Shown here in pieces: positions 41,896 to 51,586 of a DNA stretch of 64,000 bases; the first letter of the stretch is position 1, and each line of letters starts with the position of its first letter. The translations under genes and the position numbers were made by a program. The stretch comes from Chryseobacterium indologenes (GTDB taxonomy: Bacteria; Bacteroidota; Bacteroidia; Flavobacteriales; Weeksellaceae). Location of the stretch: the NCBI GenBank assembly GCA_001013295.1, contig LAZY01000033.1, forward strand, positions 62,001 to 126,000. Reading direction: 5' to 3'. The notes below the pieces were generated by a model, which saw only the letters and a program-made list of their open reading frames with translations, did not search any database and had not been told where the DNA came from.

Positions 41896-44151
41896 TTATT
41901 CTCTGTTTTTTACAAGTACCCAGCCAGAATATTTGGTTTCGGTATTGTTTTTATTGTCTTCATTCCATGAGATCGTGTACCAATAAGTTCCTGTATGTAC
42001 TTTTTTGCCTGAAGAGGTCCCGTCCCATATGAAGTTTCTCATTCTGTTCGCTTCATAAAGCTTGTTCCCGTATCGGTCATACACAATGAATATCAGGTTT
42101 TTCTTATAAGCTAAAGCAGAATAATCGATAACGTCATTCACGTTGTCTCCATTAGGCGTGATCGCATTGATCAGGTTAGGGACAGTGATCTGAACTTCAA
42201 CAGGAGGACAGTTGTAAAAATCTTTTACAAAAACCCTGACCTCTCCTCTTGCAAGGCCAGTAAATATATTGGAAGTCTGCCAGTTGTGACCATCCAGAGA
42301 GTACTGGTAAGGAGGAGTTCCTCCGGATACATTTACTGTAATGGTATTGTTGTCAATATCAATGCTTGAGATCACAGGGTTAGGTGAAGCATTTACTTTT
42401 ACAGTCTGAGTAGTAATACAATTTCCTGTTTTAAGCTTTACCCAATATAAACCAACTCCTACATCTTTAATAGAGGGTGTAGTCGCTCCGGTACTCCATT
42501 CATAGCCATCAAAACCAGGTCCTGCATCAAGATCGGTCTTGTCTCCGATGCATATTGTTTTATCTTTCAGAATAGAGGATGGAGTAGGTGGAAGAACGAT
42601 GAGGTTGATTTTGGCAATGGCAAAACATCCGTTAGTGTCCGTTACTTTTGCATATACAGAAGTGCTTGTTGAAAGGTATTGCAGGAAGTTGACAATTTCA
42701 TTGGTTCCGTCTAATGCATTGTTAATGGTCGTATAATATTTTTTGGTGGCTCCTGTAAGAGAAGTGACATCAGCAGTAGTCAAATTAAATACTGCGCTGG
42801 TAATATTGTTTTCAATAAAACAAGATCTGAGAGTTGCTTCCTTAACGGAAGTGTCCGGATAAAAAGCCAGTGTGATTTTGGCATTGCCGGTACATCCCTG
42901 TGGAGTGGTTACTTTTACATACACGACTCCCGGTGCAGACAGGTAGGTGTTTGGATTCAGAATTTCGTTGGTGCCTGCATTCAGATCAGTAAGTGTTTTG
43001 TAGTATTTTTTTTCAACTCCCGGAACGGTGGTTACACTGGCGGCATTCAGATTGAATATTGCCGTTCCTATTTTATTATTGTTGCATTCTGTCAGAGTTT
43101 TGTCTTGTGCCACAAAAGGAGCCAGAACAAGCTGGATCTTGGCGTCAGGATTATCACACAGAACCCCTGCGTTGTCCTTGACGACTACCGTAACCGTTGT
43201 GTTGGCATTAAATTGATAATTTGTAGGATTGGAAATAGGTGTGGAGCTTCCAAAAGGGTAATACGTAAAAGTATAGCCGGATGTATTGCTTACAAACTGA
43301 GAATTAAATGTCGTCAGATTGACACTTCCATATCCGGTAGATGGATTGGGGCAAAAAGATTGAGTTGCCGAATCTTTTAAAATAGGAACCTTATCCGTAT
43401 AAATTTTTACATTTTTAATGGAGTGTCTTGATCTCGCTCCACCTGTAGATGCGGAAAATCCGAAATATCCTACTGTCATTGCAGCAGCGGTTCCTGAAGG
43501 AGCAAAAGACTGGTTGCAGATGAGATTTCCGTCAATAGTAATTTTTACAATCCAGTTGGTGGGCGCTGCAGGATCAACCTGAGCCGTAACTTCTACATGT
43601 TTATAGGTGGTCCCCTGAAAAGGCTGTGTGGTATTAAGATCAGGAGAATGGAATGAGCTGTTGGGAACATTGAAAAACTCAACATTGTTGGTGTCTGTTG
43701 TGTTCTGAACCTGTCCGTAAGCCACATGCACCTTACTCATGGTGGCGGCAGTAGTATTGTTATAGGTATCGAATCCTACAATAAAACCAACCGCATTTTG
43801 AGAAACTCCAAGACCTGAGCCGAGTACACTCGCAACTGGTGGATTGGCCAGGTACCAGAAGGCAATACCGTCACCATTGGAAGTTTGGTTGGAATCCATT
43901 CTGAAGTCAAATTCAACTCTCCATTTGTCGCAATATTTTAAATTGATAGGGTCATTCAGCCTGATGGAACCCGATTGGTTGTTGGTATCTGGGGTGAGCT
44001 GAATAAAATCCGTATTTACTTGTGTGGGCGACACCATTGTCCATCCGGTGGTGTTTACCGGGTTTCCGGCAAGCTGATAAGTCTGGGCAAAGGACTTTCC
44101 CGCGATACACAATAAAAGAACGGAAAAATAAAACAGTAATTTTTTATTCAT
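41896..44151 (-). CDS. T9SS type B sorting domain protein with lectin-like N-domain (copy 2)
   Basis: A 751-residue secreted protein, collinear over its whole length with the protein at 39437: signal peptide (1-22), lectin-like domain (GDGIAFWYLANPPVAS, IVGFDTYNN), Ig-like modules (TECNNNKIGTAIFNLNAAS, IDLDAGPGFDGYEWSTG-like), and a type B sorting domain with NAITPNGDNVNDVIDYSAL. The two genes are adjacent and in the same direction, separated by 200 bp, and clearly arose by tandem duplication. Function is likely in surface attachment or glycan binding (inference from the lectin fold). Confidence 0.9.
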   Translation of the reverse strand: MNKKLLFYFSVLLLCIAGKSFAQTYQLAGNPVNTTGWTMVSPTQVNTDFIQLTPDTNNQSGSIRLNDPINLKYCDKWRVEFDFRMDSNQTSNGDGIAFWYLANPPVASVLGSGLGVSQNAVGFIVGFDTYNNTTAATMSKVHVAYGQVQNTTDTNNVEFFNVPNSSFHSPDLNTTQPFQGTTYKHVEVTAQVDPAAPTNWIVKITIDGNLICNQSFAPSGTAAAMTVGYFGFSASTGGARSRHSIKNVKIYTDKVPILKDSATQSFCPNPSTGYGSVNLTTFNSQFVSNTSGYTFTYYPFGSSTPISNPTNYQFNANTTVTVVVKDNAGVLCDNPDAKIQLVLAPFVAQDKTLTECNNNKIGTAIFNLNAASVTTVPGVEKKYYKTLTDLNAGTNEILNPNTYLSAPGVVYVKVTTPQGCTGNAKITLAFYPDTSVKEATLRSCFIENNITSAVFNLTTADVTSLTGATKKYYTTINNALDGTNEIVNFLQYLSTSTSVYAKVTDTNGCFAIAKINLIVLPPTPSSILKDKTICIGDKTDLDAGPGFDGYEWSTGATTPSIKDVGVGLYWVKLKTGNCITTQTVKVNASPNPVISSIDIDNNTITVNVSGGTPPYQYSLDGHNWQTSNIFTGLARGEVRVFVKDFYNCPPVEVQITVPNLINAITPNGDNVNDVIDYSALAYKKNLIFIVYDRYGNKLYEANRMRNFIWDGTSSGKKVHTGTYWYTISWNEDNKNNTETKYSGWVLVKNRE

Positions 44152-44315
44152 TTAACTGGGACTTAGATTAATAAGTAAAGATATTAAATCCCAATCAATA
44201 AATATGTATTTAATGTTAATTTTGCTAAAAATTTCAATTATTATTCAAATAATTATATTTCTTATGATAGAATAATGAATATAGTTTGTGGAATTGTATG
44301 TTTGTGTTAATAGTA

Positions 44316-44792
44316 TTAAAAAAGAGAATTGCTGTCAAGTCCTTCAAAATAGCTGTCGATTTCAAGATCCGGAGAGGCAGCGGCAGCTACGGCAAGTTTG
44401 TCACAGAGTTCGTTTTCAAAATGTCCTGCATGTCCCTTTATCCAATGCATTTTAGGGGTGTGTTTGTTGTATAGCTCAACAAATTTTTTCCAAAGATCCG
44501 GGTTCTTTACATTTTTCCATCCTCTTTTGATCCATCCGGCGATCCACTTTTGATTGATCGCGTCAGATACATATTTGCTGTCTGTATAGACATGGATCTC
44601 ATTGTCTGTAGATTTCAGTTTTTCCAATGCCGTAATGACAGCTAGGAGTTCCATCCTGTTGTTGGTGGTTTTTCGGAAGCCTTTGGAAAATGTTTTCTGA
44701 TAGTTTTTTTCAGGAACACGCATGAGAATTCCATATCCGCCTTTTCCGGGATTTCCGCTGCAAGCTCCGTCTGTATAAATGTTGATCCTCAA
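44316..44792 (-). CDS. rnhA: ribonuclease HI
   Basis: Cleaves the RNA strand of RNA-DNA hybrids. The 158-residue protein has all catalytic acids: Asp8 (YTDGACSGNPG), Glu48 (NNRMELLAV), Asp71 (VYTDSKYV) and Asp131 (HAGHFENELCDKLAV). The size is close to E. coli RnhA. It follows dnaB by 77 bp on the same strand and may be cotranscribed. No signal peptide. Confidence 0.96.
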   Translation of the reverse strand: MRINIYTDGACSGNPGKGGYGILMRVPEKNYQKTFSKGFRKTTNNRMELLAVITALEKLKSTDNEIHVYTDSKYVSDAINQKWIAGWIKRGWKNVKNPDLWKKFVELYNKHTPKMHWIKGHAGHFENELCDKLAVAAAASPDLEIDSYFEGLDSNSLF

Positions 44793-44869
44793 ATCTGTTT
44801 GGGTAAAAGGGTGTTATTTATTTTAAATGAAAAGAAGTTATGGTTTTAAGAAAATTCCGCTCTCATAAT

Positions 44870-46453
44870 TTAAAATGGAAAATCATCATCATCGTCAAAA
44901 TCATTCATGGATGAACCTGAAAGTTTTGAACTGTCCGGAAGGTCAAATGCTGCACCTGGCTGAATGGTCGTCTTGATCTTGTCGAATCCGCTCGGTTCAC
45001 CAAAGTTGTATCCACCACCTCCTGAACCTCCATCCAACGCGGCTTCAATATCCCCGAATTTTGCAAAGTGTTTCAAGAAAGATAATCTTACGTCAGCTGT
45101 AGCACCATTCCTGTGCTTGGCAATGATGAGCTCGGCTTGGTTTTCGGTAGAAGTTTCCTGTCCTTCTTCGTCATTATCCCAAACAGTAATTTTATAGTAT
45201 TCCGGTCTGAAGATGAAAGATACAATATCCGCATCCTGCTCAATCGCTCCGGATTCCCTAAGGTCGGACAACTGAGGTCTTTTTCCCGGACGGGTTTCCA
45301 CACTTCTGGAAAGCTGGGAAAGAGCAATTACCGGAACGTTAAGTTCTTTAGCAATGGCTTTTAATGAACGTGAAATCATAGAGATCTCCTGTTCACGGTT
45401 TCCAACCCCTTTTCCGCCTCCACCTGCTGTCATCAGCTGAAGGTAGTCGACCATGATCAGTCTTACCCCATGCTGCATTACCAGTCTTCGGCATTTGGCA
45501 CGGAAGTCGAATATCGAAAGGGAAGGTGTTTCGTCAATATATAAAGGAGCATTTTCTAATTCCGATACGTTGGAAAAAAGTCTTTGCCATTCTTCGTCGT
45601 CCAAGGTACCTTTTCGTAATTTTTCGGACGAGATTCTTGTTTCAGAAGCAATCATCCTGGTGATAAGCTGTACAGACGCCATCTCGAGAGAGAATAAAGC
45701 CATAGGGATTTTGTGACCCACAGCAATATTTCTTGCCATGGAAAGAAGGAATGCTGTTTTACCCATCGCCGGACGGGCTGCAATAATGATGAGGTCGGAA
45801 TTCTGCCAGCCTCCCGTTTCCTTATCCACATCTCTGAATCCTGAAGGTACCCCGGAAAGTCCCTGCTTATCCTTTAGAGATTTAATCGTATCGATGGCCT
45901 GTTTTACCAATGAGTTGGCGGTATCGAATCCCTTCTTAATCGTTCCGTTGGTGATTTCGAAGAAAGATTGCTCTGCCTTATCCAATAGTTCAAATACATC
46001 TGTCGATTCCTTATACGAAGAATCGATTACATTGGCAGAAACATTAATCAGGCTTCTTAAAATATATTTTTCAAGAATGACACGTACATGATATTCAATG
46101 TGGGCAGATGAACTTACTCCCATGGTAAGGTCAATGATATAATGATCACCTCCAGCCTGACTCAGTTTATCTTCTTTTTTCAGTTCCTGGATGATTGTCA
46201 TAAGATCTACAGGATGGTTACCTTCATAAAGCTTTAAGATGGTAGAAAAGATAATCTGGTGTCTGGGATCATAAAATACTTCCGAAGTAAGGAGGTCAAT
46301 AGAGTGGTCCAGACCTTTTTTATCAATTAAAAAAGTTCCGATTACAAGCCTTTCGAAATCCACTGCATTGGGAGGCATTTTTCCATCCGCAATAGACAAT
46401 TCTTTTGCAAAGTTTCCGTGTGTCAGGGATGATAATGTTTCTTTCTGCGCCAT
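44870..46453 (-). CDS. dnaB: replicative DNA helicase DnaB
   Basis: Hexameric 5'-3' helicase that opens the replication fork. The 527-residue protein has the N-terminal domain starting at MPPNAVDFERLVIGTF (about residue 26), a linker, and the RecA-like motor with Walker A ARPAMGKT (226-233), LFSLEMASVQLITRM, a Walker B region IMVDYLQLM, and the C-terminal arginine-finger region RSVETRPGKRPQLSDLRESG followed by a flexible Gly/Asp-rich tail. No intein or insertion is seen. Its TATCTTTG box ends 4 nt before the ATG, which implies a leaderless mRNA (see findings). Confidence 0.97.
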   Translation of the reverse strand: MAQKETLSSLTHGNFAKELSIADGKMPPNAVDFERLVIGTFLIDKKGLDHSIDLLTSEVFYDPRHQIIFSTILKLYEGNHPVDLMTIIQELKKEDKLSQAGGDHYIIDLTMGVSSSAHIEYHVRVILEKYILRSLINVSANVIDSSYKESTDVFELLDKAEQSFFEITNGTIKKGFDTANSLVKQAIDTIKSLKDKQGLSGVPSGFRDVDKETGGWQNSDLIIIAARPAMGKTAFLLSMARNIAVGHKIPMALFSLEMASVQLITRMIASETRISSEKLRKGTLDDEEWQRLFSNVSELENAPLYIDETPSLSIFDFRAKCRRLVMQHGVRLIMVDYLQLMTAGGGGKGVGNREQEISMISRSLKAIAKELNVPVIALSQLSRSVETRPGKRPQLSDLRESGAIEQDADIVSFIFRPEYYKITVWDNDEEGQETSTENQAELIIAKHRNGATADVRLSFLKHFAKFGDIEAALDGGSGGGGYNFGEPSGFDKIKTTIQPGAAFDLPDSSKLSGSSMNDFDDDDDFPF

Positions 46454-46457
46454 GGTG

Positions 46458-46465
46458 CAAAGATA
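46458..46465 (-). promoter_or_regulatory. leaderless-type -7 box of dnaB
   Basis: On the minus strand this reads TATCTTTG, then CACC, then the ATG at 46453. No -33 box is recognised. Confidence 0.55.
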
Positions 46466-46672
46466 GTTTATTTAAAAAATATTTAAAAAATAGTATTCAA
46501 CAAATTATTAGGAGTCTTTCGGAAAGTCCTGTAAACAGGAGGTTGGTGTTGTTGATAAAAAAACACCCCGTATAGAGGTGGTTTTTAAAATGATACAAAA
46601 AAATAGTCTTAGTTCTTATTGTTTGTATAGAATGTAAAATTGGGCTCCCGTCAATAGACATTATATTTTTAA

Positions 46673-46700
46673 AAAGAAAAAAGCCGCTGAATAGCGGCTT
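46673..46700 (-). terminator. intrinsic terminator after the third T9SS cargo gene
   Basis: An 8-bp GC-rich stem (46681-46688 with 46693-46700) followed by a T-rich tract on the minus strand. Confidence 0.85.
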
Positions 46701-46716
46701 TTAGTATGATGAGAGG

Positions 46717-48792
46717 TTATTCTCTGTTTTTTACAACGATCCAACCTGAGAATTTGAATGGAGTATTCTTTTTATCATTCTCATTCCATGTTACGGTATA
46801 CCAGTAAGTACCTGTTGGTATGTTTTTACCGGCTATTTTTCCGTCCCATTTATAACCGTTGGTTTTGTCTCCCTGGTGGATTTTTGTTCCATATCGGTCA
46901 AAGATAGTCAATACCAGATTTTGTTTGTCTGCGATTGCGGAATAATCAACCACATCATTCACGCCATCACCATTTGGAGTGATCAGGTTGATCAGGTTAG
47001 GAACAACTACGGTCACTGCAATAGGTTCGCAGTCGTAAGCATCTTTTACATATACTTTGTAAGTACCTCTGGCGATATTATTGAATACATTAGAAGGCTG
47101 CCAAATAATTTTGTCTAAAGAGTATTGGTAATCAGGAGTTCCTCCTATAACGTTTACAGTAAGTGTCGTGTTGGTAACGTCGATGTTCGTTACAACAGGC
47201 TGTTCAGAAGGATATACTGTTACTTTCTGAGTGGCAACACATTCTCCTGTTTTTAGTTTTACCCAGTACGTTCCTACTCCTACATTCTGAATAGACTGTG
47301 TTGTAGCTCCAGTACTCCATTCGTAACTCTTGAATCCTGGTCCTGCATCCAGAGTAGTAGTGTCTTCTATACAAATAATTTTGTCTACAAGAACGCTTGA
47401 TGTTACTGGAGCAATTACTGTTAGATTTATTTTTACAATAACATAACATCCTCTATTGTCGGTTACCCTTACGTATACTACACCGGTTGGAGCGATATAT
47501 GTTTTTGGAGTTAAAATTTCATTGGTGCCATCTTTAGCATCCGTTAATGAAGGGAAATATCTTTTAGTCGTTGTTGCCGTTGGTGAAGTAACAGCAGCAT
47601 TGGTAAGATTGAATAATCCTGTAGAAGGATTAGATTCTATAAAGCACGCTCTTATGTCAGCGTCTGTTGCAATTACCTGTCCATAGAATTTTAGGGTAAT
47701 CTCTGCAATATCGCTACATCCGAAAGGAGAAGTTACTTTTGCATAAATTTTTCCTTCAGCAGAAACAAACTGATAGATATTGGTGATTTCATTGATTCCG
47801 TTATTCAGATCATAAAGCGTGTAATAAAACTTCTTGGTAGCCGTAGGGTCTGCAATAATATCAGCTGTGCTGAGATCGTAGGTTGCTGTTCCTGCATTAT
47901 TGTTATTACACATCGTTAATGTAACGTTCGTGGCTTTAATTTTTCCGTCTTTAAACTTGAATTTACCCGTCTGTTTACACTTGTTGATAGGGTTATTAGG
48001 ATTGGTAGGGTCGGTGTAGCTTATACTGTAATAATAAATACCCGTTGTTGTTACTGTTTGAGGAACAGTGATAGGGTTGTTGGATGTTAAGGCATCATTC
48101 TGACTTGTATGATAAGTAACGGTAAAGTTAGGGTTGCCATTAATTATCCCTGCTGATAATGATGAAAAGTCAAAAGAAGCAGGATTTGAACAGATGATTA
48201 CCTCTCTTGGGTCCTGTGGATTAGCCGCCGGTTGCCCTGGTGGGTTGAAAGGGTGTGGTTGTACGTTAGGATCCGTGAATGGTGAAGATAGAGAAGCGGT
48301 TCCGCCCCATGCCAGTCTGAATCCGTTCGCAGATTCACTCCAGTTGTTTACACAAAGGTAATACGTTTCACCTGGTAATACATCAATATATTTCGCCCAT
48401 TTGTCTCCGGAAGCCGGGTCGCATAGAACGGTAGTGGTCATGTTTAGACCAGTATTTCCTTTTTTGGATGAAAAGGATCCTCGAAGTGGTGTTCCTCTGT
48501 TAGCACAGGTTTTATTAGGGCCATATACTGAGAAATCATAGTCATCTTTTACCTGGTCATTTGGGATGATCTCGAAAGTAAGAGTTCCTGCGGTTGCAAT
48601 GGTGAAAGTATACCATACTGAATATTTTTCGTCAGATAGACATCCGCCCATATTTTCCAGGGTGTTACCGTAGCCGTTCGGAGTATATGAAATGTCTGAG
48701 TTACCACAAACAGCCATAGCCGTTGCACAGTCGGACTGGGCATAGAAAATATGCGAAAATATAAGTAGAAAAACAAGTAGTGTTTTTTTCAT
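46717..48792 (-). CDS. T9SS type B sorting domain protein (copy 3, different N-domain)
   Basis: A 691-residue secreted protein starting MKKTLLVFLLIFSHIFYAQ. The longer frame to 48813 would add seven residues before the signal peptide and is not preferred. The first 170 residues are not the lectin-like domain of copies 1 and 2 but a Cys-containing beta domain (MAVCGNSDISYTPNGYG, VWYTFTIATAGTLTFEI, SGDKWAKYIDVLPG) typical of surface adhesins. From about residue 290 on it matches the other two (TMCNNNNAGTATYDLS, LDAGPGFKSYEWSTG, NLITPNGDGVNDVVDYSAI, sorting domain end). It is separated from them by dnaB-rnhA. Confidence 0.9.
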   Translation of the reverse strand: MKKTLLVFLLIFSHIFYAQSDCATAMAVCGNSDISYTPNGYGNTLENMGGCLSDEKYSVWYTFTIATAGTLTFEIIPNDQVKDDYDFSVYGPNKTCANRGTPLRGSFSSKKGNTGLNMTTTVLCDPASGDKWAKYIDVLPGETYYLCVNNWSESANGFRLAWGGTASLSSPFTDPNVQPHPFNPPGQPAANPQDPREVIICSNPASFDFSSLSAGIINGNPNFTVTYHTSQNDALTSNNPITVPQTVTTTGIYYYSISYTDPTNPNNPINKCKQTGKFKFKDGKIKATNVTLTMCNNNNAGTATYDLSTADIIADPTATKKFYYTLYDLNNGINEITNIYQFVSAEGKIYAKVTSPFGCSDIAEITLKFYGQVIATDADIRACFIESNPSTGLFNLTNAAVTSPTATTTKRYFPSLTDAKDGTNEILTPKTYIAPTGVVYVRVTDNRGCYVIVKINLTVIAPVTSSVLVDKIICIEDTTTLDAGPGFKSYEWSTGATTQSIQNVGVGTYWVKLKTGECVATQKVTVYPSEQPVVTNIDVTNTTLTVNVIGGTPDYQYSLDKIIWQPSNVFNNIARGTYKVYVKDAYDCEPIAVTVVVPNLINLITPNGDGVNDVVDYSAIADKQNLVLTIFDRYGTKIHQGDKTNGYKWDGKIAGKNIPTGTYWYTVTWNENDKKNTPFKFSGWIVVKNRE

Positions 48793-48925
48793 AGGAGGAG
48801 ATTTAAAAAACATATGTTAAAACGATGATGTCTGAAAGAATACTGATCATGTTTGTGATTTCCTGAAGTATAATGAATATACTATTGGAATACATTATAC
48901 AAAACCATTGTGTATTCTTTCGTTT

Positions 48926-49528
48926 TTATTGATTAACTAATTGCTTTCCCCAGCTTGGAGAACCGGATGAAAGATCAGTAGCATTAAATTCATTTATGGC
49001 TTTCGAGTGAAACTCTACGGCTTCAGCTTTCTTGCTGGAAAGGGCTGCTATTTCAGCTTTCAAAAAGGTAAGCCTTGGATTGTTCTTTAGCTGAGAAGCT
49101 GCTTTTGTTGCATACTCATTGGCTGTTTTCAAATCCTTCTGATAATCCGTAGAAGTTACCGTTCTGATTCTTTGGGCATAAATAAGTCCTAGAAGAGTGT
49201 TGATTTCTCCATTGTTTTTGTCAGAAGCAAGTGCCTGGGTAGCCAGTTTTTTTGCAAGGTTATTCGACTCAGCCATGGGGCGGTCTGTCGTGTACTGTAA
49301 TAAGTACTGAGTCTTAAGGTACATAGCTACTGCTGCATAATAATCAGCTTTCCACTTTTCTGAAGTTTTAGCTTCGGAAAACACCTTGAAAAGAGTATCA
49401 TAGTCACCGTCTGTTTTAGCATTGTTGAACTGCTGTACAGACTGCTGTAAAGCCTGATCTGAAAAAGTCTGGGCACTTGCCCAAAAACCGGTCACGAAAA
49501 AGCTTAAAATAAATAAAAGTTTATTCAT
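48926..49528 (-). CDS. exported helical-repeat protein of unknown function
   Basis: A 200-residue protein with a signal peptide (MNKLLFILSFFVTGFWASA) and an all-helical body with TPR-like spacing (AVAMYLKTQYLLQY, NTLLGLIYAQRIR, FLKAEIAALSSKKAEAVEFHSKAI). I see no family-specific motif; it may be a tetratricopeptide-like periplasmic adaptor. It lies on the same strand as the third T9SS cargo gene, 133 bp upstream of it, but a functional link is not shown. A CAAATATA box (TATATTTG, minus strand) lies 17 nt before the ATG. Confidence 0.65.
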   Translation of the reverse strand: MNKLLFILSFFVTGFWASAQTFSDQALQQSVQQFNNAKTDGDYDTLFKVFSEAKTSEKWKADYYAAVAMYLKTQYLLQYTTDRPMAESNNLAKKLATQALASDKNNGEINTLLGLIYAQRIRTVTSTDYQKDLKTANEYATKAASQLKNNPRLTFLKAEIAALSSKKAEAVEFHSKAINEFNATDLSSGSPSWGKQLVNQ

Positions 49529-49545
49529 AAAGGGGATATTTGTAG

Positions 49546-49553
49546 CAAATATA
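49546..49553 (-). promoter_or_regulatory. possible -7 box for the gene at 48926
   Basis: On the minus strand this reads TATATTTG, 17 nt before the ATG at 49528. Confidence 0.45.
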
Positions 49554-49734
49554 TGAAATTATTAACGTTAAATTGAATGTTTTATGATCTATTTAATGAA
49601 AGTACTGAATTGTTTTTTAATATGGTATTTTTTTATTTAACTCTAATTATATGGTATTGTAAATGGATAGGGTGTTTGGGTGAATATTTTAAATGAAATA
49701 CAGGAAAAAAAAATTAAAAAACTGATATAAAATT

Positions 49735-49768
49735 AAAATCAGGATAGAATGCTTTCTATCCTGATTTT
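49735..49768 (-). terminator. intrinsic terminator after the MFS gene
   Basis: A perfect 14-bp stem (49735-49748 with 49755-49768, 6-nt loop) with a T-rich tract on the minus strand. It lies about 60 bp past the MFS stop. Confidence 0.75.
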
Positions 49769-49826
49769 AAGTATTTCGAATTTTGCTTTCAATAGTGCTT
49801 TTTGAAAGTATTTGGTATATAATGGT

Positions 49827-51062
49827 TTAGTATTGCATTTTTCTTAATTTAGGATTGGTGCTTCCTACAAGAAGCGCAACGAGAACAGTCATGCATCCTC
49901 CAAATACGACAGAAGGTACTACTCCCATGAGTCTCGCCATTCCGCCGCTTTCAAATTGCCCCATTTCGTTGCTGGACATGATGAAGATCGAGTTGACGCT
50001 GAGAACACGTCCTCTTATATGATCCGGAGTTTTAAGCTGTACAATTGTTCCTCTGATCACGACTGAAATTCCGTCAAGCATTCCGCTCATGACAAGGAAA
50101 ATAAAAGAGAGCCAGTATAATTTTGAAAGCCCGAATCCAATGATGCAGAGTCCGAATCCGGTCACTACGGCAAGAAGTATTTTTCCCTGATTTTTTCTAA
50201 GCGGAACAATAGAAAGAATGGTGATGATGAACATGGCTCCTATGTCTGAGGCGGCATTCAGAAGTCCGAATCCTTCGGCTCCCGAGTTGAGAATATCCGT
50301 AGCAAATACCGGAATCATGGCAACAGCTCCTCCGAAAAGTACAGCAAACATATCAAGGCACAGCGCTCCTAAAATCTCTTTGGTTTTAAAAATATAAGAA
50401 ATCCCTTCACGCATACTTTCCACAACATTTACCATTTCCTTTTTATGCTCGGAATGTTGTTTCTTAAGCTGCCAGAAAAACAAGGAAGCGAGAAATATTA
50501 AGGATAAAATCACTACTAATGTCCATTTTACCCCAACATATCCGATAAGAAGACCACCTATGGCATGGCCGCATACCGAAGAGATCAGGAACGTTGCCTG
50601 GTTCAGGGTAATAGCATTCGGAAGATTTTCTTTTTTTACAATCTTAGGGATCATTGATGGTACAATAGGCCCGATAAAAGCTCTGGCAATCCCTGTTAAA
50701 AATATAACTCCATAAATGAAATATGTAATCTGGTATCCTGTAAAATGCATTTCTACATTCAGGAATGCGGGAATCAGAAGAAGCCCGATCAGGAAAATAT
50801 AGGCGTAATTGCAAATAAGCAGTAGTCTCTTTTTTTCGTTCATATCAATGACATGTCCGGCATACAATGCGCAGCTTACAGCAGGAATTACCTCTGAAAA
50901 TCCGATAAGACCTATCGAAAAAGGATCTTTTGTCAATTGATACACCCACCATCCTAATAACGTGGCCAGCATTCTGAAAGCTAAAACAATAAAAAATCTC
51001 CCGGTAAGAAGATTTCTGAACTCAACATTTTGTAATGTTTGTAACGGGGTTAAGGAAATCAT
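49827..51062 (-). CDS. major facilitator superfamily exporter (EntS-like)
   Basis: A 411-residue inner-membrane protein with about 12 helices, resembling the EntS/DHA3 group of MFS exporters (PF05977): IGLIGFSEVIPAVSCALYAG near residue 35, VIDMNEKKRLLLICNY (the loop between helices 2 and 3), RAFIGPIVPSMIPKIVKKENLPNAI, and GMLDGISVVIRGTIVQL in the C-terminal half. Substrates in the family include siderophores and drugs; none can be named here. The start at 51062 (ATG) is preferred over an in-frame TTG two codons upstream. No siderophore genes are nearby. Confidence 0.85.
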   Translation of the reverse strand: MISLTPLQTLQNVEFRNLLTGRFFIVLAFRMLATLLGWWVYQLTKDPFSIGLIGFSEVIPAVSCALYAGHVIDMNEKKRLLLICNYAYIFLIGLLLIPAFLNVEMHFTGYQITYFIYGVIFLTGIARAFIGPIVPSMIPKIVKKENLPNAITLNQATFLISSVCGHAIGGLLIGYVGVKWTLVVILSLIFLASLFFWQLKKQHSEHKKEMVNVVESMREGISYIFKTKEILGALCLDMFAVLFGGAVAMIPVFATDILNSGAEGFGLLNAASDIGAMFIITILSIVPLRKNQGKILLAVVTGFGLCIIGFGLSKLYWLSFIFLVMSGMLDGISVVIRGTIVQLKTPDHIRGRVLSVNSIFIMSSNEMGQFESGGMARLMGVVPSVVFGGCMTVLVALLVGSTNPKLRKMQY

Positions 51063-51065
51063 GAA

Positions 51066-51099
51066 CAAAAATAGCCCTAAAAATTTATTTAGGGCTATT
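51066..51099 (-). terminator. intrinsic terminator after the lipoprotein gene at 51155
   Basis: A 12-bp stem (51070-51081 with 51088-51099) and a T run on the minus strand. It also lies at the 5' end of the MFS gene, so the MFS gene needs its own promoter. Confidence 0.85.
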
Positions 51100-51154
51100 C
51101 ATATGTTGATTTTTAAAAGATATATTAAATATACCTTAAAAGATAAAATCTATT

Positions 51155-51517
51155 TTAGTCAGCTCTTGATGAACTGATCACGATTGCAGCAACACCCGCA
51201 GCTCCAATGATCGTGGCTCCGGTAGCTATTCTTGCTTTTCTGCTGTCTTTTACAGCGGCTACTTTAGATTTAGGAATGATTACTTCTGTACTGTCCTTCT
51301 TGCCTGCTGTTCCTACAAGGTTGTCTCCAACAATGTTTCGGAAGAATATTTTCTGTTTTGGTGATCCGTCTCTCATGGTAACCTTATACATTTTTCCGGC
51401 TTCCAAGTTAGAGTAATTGTTTTTTGAAACATCCTCGCTGTATTTTGTAGTGGCACAAGAGGTAATAACAAATAAAGACGTTAATAGTGATGATTTCAAC
51501 AGTACAGGTGCTTTCAT
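51155..51517 (-). CDS. small lipoprotein with C-terminal Gly/Ala-rich helix
   Basis: A 120-residue predicted lipoprotein with signal MKAPVLLKSSLLTSLFVITSC (Cys21), a short beta-rich domain (KMYKVTMRDGSPKQKIFFRNIVGDNLVGTAG), and a hydrophobic Gly/Ala-rich C-terminal helix (ATGATIIGAAGVAAIVI). I do not know a named family, but bacteroidotal proteins of this layout are common. The C-terminal helix could pack in a membrane. A CAAATTTA box (TAAATTTG, minus strand) lies 18 nt before the ATG. Confidence 0.65.
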   Translation of the reverse strand: MKAPVLLKSSLLTSLFVITSCATTKYSEDVSKNNYSNLEAGKMYKVTMRDGSPKQKIFFRNIVGDNLVGTAGKKDSTEVIIPKSKVAAVKDSRKARIATGATIIGAAGVAAIVISSSRAD

Positions 51518-51535
51518 TATTTTCTTTTAGTTTTT

Positions 51536-51543
51536 CAAATTTA
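51536..51543 (-). promoter_or_regulatory. possible -7 box for the gene at 51155
   Basis: On the minus strand this reads TAAATTTG, 18 nt before the ATG at 51517. Confidence 0.45.
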
Positions 51544-51586
51544 TAATTTTTTTCGAATATACGTTTTTGGAATTGAAAAAATGTGA

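Noticed and set aside
39437..44151. Possibility that the two adjacent lectin-domain genes are one gene split by a frameshift
   Set aside because: Each has its own signal peptide, full domain set, sorting domain and terminator.
46556..46600. Imperfect hairpin between dnaB and the third T9SS gene
   Set aside because: The stem has several mismatches and no clear purpose beside the better terminator at 46681.
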